Part shown: positions 53,609-61,117 of the stretch, piece by piece
Numbering within the stretch: the first letter of the stretch is position 1
Layout: each line of letters starts with the position of its first letter
Origin: an uncultured Aquimarina sp.
Lineage (GTDB): Bacteria; Bacteroidota; Bacteroidia; Flavobacteriales; Flavobacteriaceae
Reading direction: 5' to 3'
Assembly (NCBI RefSeq): GCF_947500065.1
Contig: NZ_CANMQT010000002.1
Span: forward strand, 620,001-684,000
Length of the DNA stretch: 64,000 nt
Program-made: the position numbers and the translations under genes
The notes under the pieces: generated by a model
The model's input: only the letters and a program-made list of their open reading frames with translations
The model's database searches: none
Told to the model about the DNA's origin: nothing

Positions 53609-54322
53609 CTATATAGCAGTAACAATAGAAGCTTCTGGGATTAACTTTTCTATTAAATAAGCTCCTAAATTAAAATTTTGATTTGCTCTGTCTAATACCC
53701 AGGCATCAGAGCTTATAACGATATCATCCGAATCTGCTAATACTGTATCCGGGTTATTATCTAAATATATAGTCCACGGAAATTGATATTTCTCTGCCAA
53801 CTCTTTAAGCTTTGTTTTCAATCTACCACTATTAGATACTGGAGTATCAAAATACCAAACTATAGTAGTTACATTTAATTCTTTTAAAGTATTCCCAATC
53901 AATAAGAGGGCTTCTTCGGTTTTTTTCACTCTTTTATACGAACCGTGTACTCCTGAAACATCTCTGTAACATCCATCTAATCCTTTAAAAACATATGCTC
54001 CAGACATGGCGTTTTCTATAATAATGAGTAGATTAAACCCATCAATTGCAACGGTTCTATCCTTCAGATTACTTATAGCTGTGCTTCTCTCTCTTCGTAA
54101 TACAGTCTGTTCTTCACTAGCACTCATGCCTTGTAATGCTCTTTGCTGCCTAGCATTAAGTCTGTATCGATTGCCTACTAATTGTAATGATGATTTTTCT
54201 GCAAATCCTCTGCTAAGTAAGTAACACATATCTTTTGCCGCCTCTCTTAGCTTTTCTTGCATTTTTGGATCACCGAACAAACGATCATCACTAGCTTCTT
54301 TTCCCCGGTTTCTGACAGGCAT
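53609..54322 (-). CDS. DUF434-domain protein with PIN/NYN-like C-terminal part
   Basis: 237 residues. The N-terminal about 60 are basic and helical (MPVRNRGKEASDDRLFG, then LREAAKDMCYLLSRGFAEKSSLQLVGNRY is the DUF434 part). From about 90 on there is an alternating alpha/beta domain with acidic residues at strand ends: VAIDGFNLLI, WYFDTPVS, SDDIVISSDAWVLD. That pattern recalls NYN/PIN nucleases, which use clustered Asp residues, but the match is by pattern only. No signal peptide. It precedes nothing on the same strand within 200 bases. Confidence 0.75.
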   Translation of the reverse strand: MPVRNRGKEASDDRLFGDPKMQEKLREAAKDMCYLLSRGFAEKSSLQLVGNRYRLNARQQRALQGMSASEEQTVLRRERSTAISNLKDRTVAIDGFNLLIIIENAMSGAYVFKGLDGCYRDVSGVHGSYKRVKKTEEALLLIGNTLKELNVTTIVWYFDTPVSNSGRLKTKLKELAEKYQFPWTIYLDNNPDTVLADSDDIVISSDAWVLDRANQNFNLGAYLIEKLIPEASIVTAI

Positions 54323-54354
54323 TTTTATTTGGAATATGGTTAATAGGTATACTA

Positions 54355-54864
54355 TTACTCATTCACTTTTTTGGTGACACCGCATTTTCTGCGAACAGTT
54401 CTTTCAGAGAGCGCTGCCGCATTTCTTGCTTGTTCCTCAGAGCGACCGTCTTTAATTATAGCATCATACACTGTTTTATTTTCCATAAGACCTTGTATGA
54501 TACAATTAAAACCCGGACTGTCTTTACCCTTATAAGGACTCTTTTTTTTGGGCTTTGTAATCAACTCCCTGAACAATCTATCTTTTAACACTTTATCCTG
54601 TTGAACCTCTACCACAAATTTATATAGTATCTCTTCTTCATCTGAATTCATATCACTCACTTTATCCAAGACATTGGAATACTGATCATTCGTGAAATCA
54701 AAATATTTATAAAAATCGAAGTAGTTGCTTTGACCTTCCTCATCCTCCTGTACCTCTTCTTCACTTTGTGTTTCTTCTTCGTTTTGGTACTCTTCTTCGC
54801 TTTCTTGGCTCACTCCTTTAATTACAGATAATAGTAATATTACAAAAATGGATAACCTCTTCAT
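54355..54864 (-). CDS. Secreted Glu-rich hypothetical protein
   Basis: 169 residues, not recognised. The signal peptide ends near 19 (KGVSQ). A strongly acidic, low-complexity stretch of Glu and Gln follows (about 21-45), then a helical region with DFYKYFDFTNDQ and a C-terminal domain containing FNCIIQGLMENKTVYDAII and RRKCGV, whose two cysteines may pair in the periplasm. It lies 32 bases upstream of the DUF434 gene on the same strand, so co-transcription is possible. Confidence 0.72.
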   Translation of the reverse strand: MKRLSIFVILLLSVIKGVSQESEEEYQNEEETQSEEEVQEDEEGQSNYFDFYKYFDFTNDQYSNVLDKVSDMNSDEEEILYKFVVEVQQDKVLKDRLFRELITKPKKKSPYKGKDSPGFNCIIQGLMENKTVYDAIIKDGRSEEQARNAAALSERTVRRKCGVTKKVNE

Positions 54865-55146
54865 TTGCTTTATAGTTTTAAATTAATTGGGTATTATAAA
54901 CGTCTGGTAATGTCCTTTTGTTATCTGTCCTCTTTATTTTCACGCTTTTTACTACATGCATAATTAAGGATTTTATTTTTGTTTACTAAATTCGTGGCAT
55001 ACTTTTTGGAATCTTCAAATTAAATTGGTTATTTTAAAGCGATTTTTTAAGATAACTTTAATACTAAATTTATATTTATTCCGTTTTGGAATACGTGAAA
55101 TCAAATACGTAGTTTTGATACTAAATTATATTAACACCCAAATATT
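54865..55146. other. Divergent intergenic region
   Basis: 282 bases between two divergent secreted-protein genes. It holds the promoter at 55086-55117 and the direct repeat ATACTAAATT at 55061 and 55118. Nothing else was recognised. Confidence 0.5.
55086..55117 (+). promoter_or_regulatory. Promoter of the 133-residue secreted protein gene
   Basis: TTG at 55086-55088, a 21-base spacer, TAGTTTTG at 55110-55117; the ATG is 30 bases further on. Confidence 0.6.
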
Positions 55147-55548
55147 ATGAAAAAATTATTTCTACTTTTACTTATGGTAGGCGCAGGATTAACTAGTCAG
55201 GCTCAAGAAGATTGGACTAAAATGACTGAAATTTTTGATCAGGTATATAGTCTTGCAACAGATCTGAATGTACAAACGGATAAAGTAACCGCACAAGGAA
55301 GTGTCATCTCAATTGTTACAGGAAAAGGTACGGTATCTGTTGAAAGAAAACTAGATCCTAAAAAAGCTAAAGAATTGAAGCATTATCAATATAACTTACT
55401 AACTTCTGCTGGAAAAGTTGTCGTTTTAGACAAAATGAATGCCGAAAGAGTTATTGAAACTTTTCAATCAAAACTTTTAAAACTGAAAGAAGAGTTAAGA
55501 GTGAATCAAGATGCAGATGTAGAAGATATTCTTAAGAGTTTATTCTAA
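55147..55548 (+). CDS. Secreted 133-residue hypothetical protein
   Basis: Not recognised. The signal peptide (MKKLFLLLLMVGAGLTSQAQ) is cleaved after about residue 20. The mature part has an amphipathic helix, two beta hairpins (GSVISIVTGKGTVSVERKL and TSAGKVVVLDKM) and a charged C-terminal helix (LLKLKEELRVNQDADV). Own promoter upstream and a bidirectional terminator downstream. No lipobox, so it is probably periplasmic. Confidence 0.75.
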   Translation: MKKLFLLLLMVGAGLTSQAQEDWTKMTEIFDQVYSLATDLNVQTDKVTAQGSVISIVTGKGTVSVERKLDPKKAKELKHYQYNLLTSAGKVVVLDKMNAERVIETFQSKLLKLKEELRVNQDADVEDILKSLF

Positions 55549-55567
55549 TAAATATATCTTACAACAT

Positions 55568-55597
55568 AAAAAAAGCGGTCGATTGACCGCTTTTTTT
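55568..55597. terminator. Bidirectional terminator
   Basis: AGCGGTC (55574-55580) with GACCGCT (55585-55591), extended by A- and T-runs to 13 bp; between the converging 133-residue and OmpA genes. Confidence 0.85.
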
Positions 55598-55613
55598 ATG
55601 CTCTATAGTTACA

Positions 55614-56573
55614 TTATATATCGTTCAATAGCTTGGAGATTTCGTCTAATTTAGGTGTTAGAATTACTTCTATTCTACGATTTTTAGCTTTGCCCGTTGA
55701 TGTATCATTAGAAGCAATCGGAGAGTGTTCTCCTCTTCCCGCAGCTGTAAGGTTCTGCGCATCTATTTGCTGATTTTCTAATAATAAATTCACAATCGCT
55801 GTAGCTCTTTTGGTAGATAAATCCCAGTTTCCTTTTAACTGACCATTTCCGGTATACGGCACATTATCTGTATGCCCTTCAATCAATACTGCGATATCAG
55901 GATTTTCTGCTAATACAGATGCTAATTGTTTTACAGCCTGACGGCCTTGCGTTCCTACTGCCCAACTACCAGAGTCAAACAATAATTTATTCTCCATAGA
56001 GATATATACCTTACCATTTCGCTCTTCAACCGTTAATCCTTTTCCTTCAAAGTTTCGTAAGGCTTTAGAAATAGCAGTCTTTAATGCTTGCATTTTAGCA
56101 TCTTTTGCTGCAATCAATCCTTCTAGTTCATCTACTCGTTTAGAACGACTAGCTAAATCCCTTTGTAATTTCTCCAGTCTATTTCGCTCTGCAGCCAGTG
56201 TTCTTTCTTTTTCTTCTAACTGAGATAGTAATTCCCTATTTCTCTTGTTATTTGCATTAAGCGCATCCGCACTATTTCTACCTAATGCATCGTAAGAATT
56301 TTTTAGGTTTTCATAATTAGCAGAAAGTGCATCATACTTGGATTGTAACGCATCCCTTTCTGTTCTAGTTTTTTCGTATTCATCGTTAAGCTGATCCATA
56401 GCTAACTTATCAGCTTCGCTGGTCCTTTGTAAAGCTCTAAACTTGTCCTCCAGCTTACGATTATCACGTTTTAACCGTGCATATTTACCTTCTAATTCTT
56501 TATGTACTTTAGAAGAAACACAGGAGGTAGCAAACACTCCTAAAAATAATATTATTGCAATTCTTTTTATCAT
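55614..56573 (-). CDS. OmpA-family lipoprotein with coiled coil
   Basis: 319 residues. Lipobox ATSC gives C18, followed by VSSK, without the acidic export signal, so it probably stays on the periplasmic side. Residues about 25-165 are a long heptad-rich coiled coil (KLEDKFRALQRTSEADKLA). The C-terminal about 120 are an OmpA/MotB peptidoglycan-binding domain: IEGHTDNVPYTG, LSTKRATAIVNLLLEN, AAGRGEHSPIASN and the final AKNRRIEVIL with the diaminopimelate-contacting Asp/Arg pattern. It probably tethers the outer membrane to the cell wall. Confidence 0.92.
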   Translation of the reverse strand: MIKRIAIILFLGVFATSCVSSKVHKELEGKYARLKRDNRKLEDKFRALQRTSEADKLAMDQLNDEYEKTRTERDALQSKYDALSANYENLKNSYDALGRNSADALNANNKRNRELLSQLEEKERTLAAERNRLEKLQRDLASRSKRVDELEGLIAAKDAKMQALKTAISKALRNFEGKGLTVEERNGKVYISMENKLLFDSGSWAVGTQGRQAVKQLASVLAENPDIAVLIEGHTDNVPYTGNGQLKGNWDLSTKRATAIVNLLLENQQIDAQNLTAAGRGEHSPIASNDTSTGKAKNRRIEVILTPKLDEISKLLNDI

Positions 56574-56611
56574 ATTTTTTATATATTTTTAATTTTAACA
56601 GGTTACAAATT

Positions 56612-56645
56612 CCCTCACCCCAACCCTCTCCCACAGGAGAGGGAG
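56612..56645. repeat. REP-like hairpin repeat
   Basis: CCCTCACCCC followed by an 8-bp perfect stem (56624-56631 with 56636-56643) and loop CACA. It lies 8 bases beyond the xth stop. The motif CCCTCACCCCAACCCTCTCC is one I know as an interspersed repeat in other bacteria. Confidence 0.6.
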
Positions 56646-56653
56646 TTATAGTT

Positions 56654-57418
56654 TTACATATTCAATTCCACCATTATTGGACAGTGGTCACTATGTTTTG
56701 CCTCTGATAAGATAACGGCTCTTTCCAATTTATCTTGTAGTGGCTGAGCCACCATTCCATAATCCAAACGCCAACCTTTATTATTTGCTCTAGAATTAGC
56801 TCTGTAACTCCACCAAGAATAATTATGTGGTTCTGAATTAAAATGCCTAAAAGAATCTATAAACCCACTATCAATAAAACTTCCAATCCATTCTCGTTCT
56901 ACTGGCAAAAATCCTGATACATTTTTATTACGTACTGGATCATGAATATCAATTGCTTCATGACAGATATTATAATCTCCTAGAATTACTAAATTAGGAT
57001 GAGATTTCTTTAGATCATTTATATAGGTCTGAAAATCATCCATAAACTTTAATTTATGCTCTACACGTTCTATATTAGAGCCACTTGGCAGATATAGACT
57101 CATAATAGAAACCCCATTAAAATCGACTCTAAGGTTACGGCCTTCGTGATCCATATAATCGATTCCAGTACCGTATTCTATATGATCTGGCTCCGTTTTA
57201 GATAAAATAGCTACGCCACTATATCCTTTTTTCTGAGCACTATACCAATAGTTATAGGAGTATCCTGCTTCTGCAAAAACATCTAATTCTAGTTGTTCTT
57301 TATTAGCTTTGATCTCTTGTAAACAGATCACATCTGGATCGGCTTGTATCAACCAGTCTATAAATCCTTTTTTTAATGCCGCTCTTATTCCGTTTACGTT
57401 GTATGATATTATTTTCAC
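56654..57418 (-). CDS. xth: Exodeoxyribonuclease III (AP endonuclease)
   Basis: Base-excision repair enzyme of the EEP superfamily. 254 residues. Active-site motifs: SYNVNGIRAALKKG (Asn7), CLQEIKA with the metal-binding Glu near 37, LPSGSN (Tyr/Ser region near 111), GDYNICHEAID (Asp-Asn near 150) and SDHCPIMVEL at the C-terminus (Asp-His). Length is standard. A palindromic element lies in the 265-base gap upstream and a REP-like hairpin right after the stop. Confidence 0.95.
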   Translation of the reverse strand: MKIISYNVNGIRAALKKGFIDWLIQADPDVICLQEIKANKEQLELDVFAEAGYSYNYWYSAQKKGYSGVAILSKTEPDHIEYGTGIDYMDHEGRNLRVDFNGVSIMSLYLPSGSNIERVEHKLKFMDDFQTYINDLKKSHPNLVILGDYNICHEAIDIHDPVRNKNVSGFLPVEREWIGSFIDSGFIDSFRHFNSEPHNYSWWSYRANSRANNKGWRLDYGMVAQPLQDKLERAVILSEAKHSDHCPIMVELNM

Positions 57419-57457
57419 TTGTTTATTGTTTAAACCTTTAATTACTTTTTATTTTAA

Positions 57458-57614
57458 ATTTCCCTCTTGAGAGGGATAGCATTTCAGCTTGCGCCGAAGG
57501 CAAAAGCTAGAAATTCTTGGGTGTGTTGGGAAAAAGCTCATTTACTAATTCTAAAAAAACACACCACTAACCCCTACTTCGACTATGCTCAGCACAAGTC
57601 TCAAGAGGGGAAAT
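57458..57614. repeat. MITE-like palindromic element with terminal inverted repeats
   Basis: The left end ATTTCCCTCTTGAGA (57458-57472) and right end TCTCAAGAGGGGAAAT (57599-57614) are inverted copies except for one extra G. Inside, GGTGTGTT and AACACACC form a second inverted pair. No coding capacity. The size (157 bases), termini and internal symmetry fit a miniature non-autonomous element. Confidence 0.65.
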
Positions 57615-57683
57615 TGCTTTTCTTATTCTATTCTATACTTTTCTCATTATAAACCTTATTTCGATCTAGCTCAATACTATTAT

Positions 57684-60600
57684 CTAGAGGGAATGTTTTT
57701 TTCTATACCAAAACAAACTTAGTAAGATCAGTGCTAAAATACCAAATCCAATTAACCAATATGCATAATTATTATCTTGAAATTGAATTGCAGTAGTATC
57801 TCCTAACAAATAGAATCCTCCCCAATAATATGGGTGATTCGTTTCTTCGTTTGTGGTTGTAAGAAATTGTAATTTTGCTTGTTGTAATGCTTCCGCCTTG
57901 TTTTTCCCTTCTTTAAGATAGGTATAAAAATATTCCATGATTTTAGGAGTCGTTTCATCAGATATTTCCCAGTTAGTAAGCAATAAACTTTTGGTTCCTG
58001 CATACTGAAATGCATTACCCAAACTCATAATCCCCTCACCTTTGGCGATTTTACCAGTTCCAGTATTGCACGCACTCAACACAGTAAGTTCTGCAGGGAT
58101 ATCTAATGCAAACAATTCGTGACTATACAGATAGCTATCTTCTAATGTATCCTTACTTTTTGTAAAATAGAGTTTAGAATTTTCCGGGCGTTCATTATCC
58201 ACATCTCCATGTAATGCTAAGTGCAAAATATTATATGATCCTGCATGTTTTTTAAAGTTTTGTTCTGTTGCTTCAGATCCATAAAAATACTGTCCATCTA
58301 CAATATTTGCTATCGCTTTAATCTCTTCACGAGTTCCTGGTAAATCCATGCTCGAACTGCGGAAAGCTTTTAGGCTTACGTTTCGAGTACTTGAAATAGT
58401 ATCTCCACTAGAAAAAGAAAAGGCTAAGCATTCTCGTAACTCATTAGAAACAGACTCTTCCTTTATTTCATTATCAAACAACAATGTAGCCGAATTAGCA
58501 TACGAAATAGCATATTCTTTAAGAAGATATGGCCAGTCTTTGGGGTTATTAGAAGCATTTTCTTGTGTTAGCAATAAATCAAAATTAAGATGCCAGAGAG
58601 GACCATCAGGAACTATGATTAATTGATTACCTACGAACTGATCTTTTAGAGGAACAATCAATTTTTTATATAGTACATGTGAACTATCTTTATACTCCTC
58701 ATAGTTTTTAGTCATTGAAGCCCTAAATTGTTCTATTCGCTCTGTAAGTTTTGGAGTTGATAATTCTTGTACGGCAATCTTATTTTTTGAAATTGTAAAA
58801 GCATACGTAGTACTATCGGCAGTAAAAAACTCTAACAAGGTAGTTTTATCATTTAGTCTTTTCTGAACATCCGTAACCGAAATCACCTCATTCTGATACT
58901 TTAATTGATGATATTTAGGATAGTTTTTCTCCAAGACCTCAGTCAATGAATCTTGTTTTCTGAAGATATCGAAGAGTTTGTTTTCGTAGCTAAACAATTT
59001 TGCAGAATCTGTTTCTTCATTGAATAGCTCTTCGTTAACCTTAGATTGATAATAAGCTTTATTAATCTTTAGGTTTTTTTCCAGTTCAATCAAACTTGAG
59101 GATAAGCCTGAAAAGATTTTGGCATCAGAATCAAGTAAAAGGTCTTTTAAGCTATTATATTTACTTTTTTCCGAATTGTAGTATGCTTCTCGTAATAAGC
59201 TTTTATCACTATTATCAGAATATAAAAGTAAACCTGCTCGTATTGCTCCTTCAGATACATTTTTCGCCGTTTCGGAAATAAGTAATTTCTCTTTATAATC
59301 GAACAAATAATTTCTTATGATACCGACCAATGTGTCTGCTTCTTTGTACTGCTTAATACTTTTTTTAAGATAAATAGTATCCTTTTTTTTAAAATAAAGA
59401 TCTTTATAAATCCCTGCTTTACCTTCACAAGCATATAAAAAGGTTTTAAAGGTTTTGAAATCAGTGTTCTCAATTATTTCGAAACGAGATTTATGATCTT
59501 TAATATCTAAAACCTTATTATAATATGAAATCGCCTGTTGATATTCTTTTTTTCCTCGATAAGAATTTCCAAGATGATTATAAGCCATTAAAATTCGATA
59601 GTCTATTTCTGATACTTTCTTTCTATAAATTTTTAATGCTTTGCTTTGATAATATAAAGCTGAGTCGTATTGTTTATTTGTAAAAAATAATTCTCCAATA
59701 TTCAAATAATCCCCTCCGAGGTCTATGTCTATGTGGTCACCTCCAAAGATATTAACCCTAATCTTTTCAGATTTTTTGTAATAGTTCAGAGCTTGCTTAA
59801 TATCTCCATTTAAGAAGCTAATTTGACCTAAGTTTTTATAGGAATTAGCAATATTAGGGTGATTTTCACCAAGCGATTCTTCCCAAATATTCTTTGCTTT
59901 ATTTGAGTAAAACAATGCTTTTTCATACTGATTGAAAACCATATAAATGCCCGCTATACTATGATAAGTTTTTGCAAGTATGTCACTATTTTTCTCAATT
60001 TTTAAAGAAATTTCAAGAGTCTTTTTTGCGTAAAAAAAGGCCTTCTGAAAGCTTCCCTTATCTTTATATTTATAGGACAAGTTGGTATAATAAATCATAA
60101 GTTGAGGATTATATTCCCCGTGTACATTTTTGGCGATTTTTATTGCTTTTTCTGAAAATTCTATTGACCCATCCAGGTCACTTTTTTTATATAATACATT
60201 TGAAATATTGTTATAGAAAGAAGCTATGTTACTGTGATTTTCTCCCGAAACTTTTAACTGAATTACCAAAGCACTCTTATAATAGGATAAAGCTTCATCA
60301 TCTTCTCCTAATCTTTCATAAATGGTTCCTATATTATTATAATACCTTGCAATTTGTGGATGTTCTTTTCCTAGTCTTTTTTCTTCTAATGATATTGCTT
60401 TTTTCATAAAATCGATAGAAACATAATAATCTGCCTGTATGTAATAAATCCTTGCCAAATTATTGTATGAAAAAGCAAGATGAGGATTATTTTTAGTACT
60501 ATCTACCTTTATTGCACTCTTAAATTGTTCTGTAGCTCTACCAAATTCATTCTTTCTTGTATACACTTGACCTAAATTATTATAAGACTTAGAAATTCCA

Positions 60601-61046
60601 AAATCATTCTCATTAGAAATCTGTATTTCTAAGGCTTCCTCAAAGAAACTTTGTGCTTTACTAAGCTTTACATTCTTTAAATAATATTGGCCCATATTGT
60701 CATAAGCTTTCGCTTTTTCAAGGTTATTTTGATCAAGGTATTTATTAGAAATTACCTTTGCTGATTTTGCAAAACTCAACGATTTTTTATATTCCGAATA
60801 CTCAAAATAACTTTCAGAAACCCCATTAAAACATCCGGCAACTCGTTCCCAAGCCTTTACTTTTTCATATATGGGCAATGCTTTTTTAAAATATACAATA
60901 GCACTATCCAGTTTACGATCAGTTAATAGAGAATCTGCCTTCTTAAAATATTGATAAGCTAGAAGAGTATCATTTGTTGTTTTTGACTGAGAAAAAGTAA
61001 TACCAGTAAAAAATAAAAAAAGGGCGATGGTTTTTAGTGAGTTCAT
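57684..61046 (-). CDS. Secreted, C-terminally anchored TPR-CHAT protease-like protein
   Basis: 1120 residues. The signal peptide is 1-20 (ITFSQ). Residues about 25-540 contain a dozen or so TPRs of the kinesin-light-chain-like 42-residue type (YNNIGTIYERLGEDDEALSYY and similar), then a helical linker to about 760. The CHAT domain (caspase-like, clan CD) is about 790-1080, with catalytic H946 in HLALHGDVDNE and C993 in LSACNTGTG. One membrane helix near 1093-1113 and a short basic tail (RKKHSL) end the chain. Signal peptide plus tail anchor put the TPR-CHAT part in the periplasm. The substrate is unknown. A -7 box (TATCTTTG, minus strand, 61073-61066) precedes it. The downstream copy of a tandem pair. 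Confidence 0.9.
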   Translation of the reverse strand: MNSLKTIALFLFFTGITFSQSKTTNDTLLAYQYFKKADSLLTDRKLDSAIVYFKKALPIYEKVKAWERVAGCFNGVSESYFEYSEYKKSLSFAKSAKVISNKYLDQNNLEKAKAYDNMGQYYLKNVKLSKAQSFFEEALEIQISNENDFGISKSYNNLGQVYTRKNEFGRATEQFKSAIKVDSTKNNPHLAFSYNNLARIYYIQADYYVSIDFMKKAISLEEKRLGKEHPQIARYYNNIGTIYERLGEDDEALSYYKSALVIQLKVSGENHSNIASFYNNISNVLYKKSDLDGSIEFSEKAIKIAKNVHGEYNPQLMIYYTNLSYKYKDKGSFQKAFFYAKKTLEISLKIEKNSDILAKTYHSIAGIYMVFNQYEKALFYSNKAKNIWEESLGENHPNIANSYKNLGQISFLNGDIKQALNYYKKSEKIRVNIFGGDHIDIDLGGDYLNIGELFFTNKQYDSALYYQSKALKIYRKKVSEIDYRILMAYNHLGNSYRGKKEYQQAISYYNKVLDIKDHKSRFEIIENTDFKTFKTFLYACEGKAGIYKDLYFKKKDTIYLKKSIKQYKEADTLVGIIRNYLFDYKEKLLISETAKNVSEGAIRAGLLLYSDNSDKSLLREAYYNSEKSKYNSLKDLLLDSDAKIFSGLSSSLIELEKNLKINKAYYQSKVNEELFNEETDSAKLFSYENKLFDIFRKQDSLTEVLEKNYPKYHQLKYQNEVISVTDVQKRLNDKTTLLEFFTADSTTYAFTISKNKIAVQELSTPKLTERIEQFRASMTKNYEEYKDSSHVLYKKLIVPLKDQFVGNQLIIVPDGPLWHLNFDLLLTQENASNNPKDWPYLLKEYAISYANSATLLFDNEIKEESVSNELRECLAFSFSSGDTISSTRNVSLKAFRSSSMDLPGTREEIKAIANIVDGQYFYGSEATEQNFKKHAGSYNILHLALHGDVDNERPENSKLYFTKSKDTLEDSYLYSHELFALDIPAELTVLSACNTGTGKIAKGEGIMSLGNAFQYAGTKSLLLTNWEISDETTPKIMEYFYTYLKEGKNKAEALQQAKLQFLTTTNEETNHPYYWGGFYLLGDTTAIQFQDNNYAYWLIGFGILALILLSLFWYRKKHSL

Positions 61047-61087
61047 GCGGGTATGTTTATAGAAACAAAGATACTACAAACAATAAA

Positions 61088-61117
61088 CCCCTTAACCCCT
61101 CTCAAGAGGGGAATTTC
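61088..61117. repeat. Palindromic repeat core at the end of the second CHAT gene
   Basis: CCCCTCT (61096-61102) and AGAGGGG (61105-61111) form a 7-bp stem. The same sequence is the end of the element at 57458-57614. Here it supplies the stop codon and last six codons of the second CHAT gene. Confidence 0.65.
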
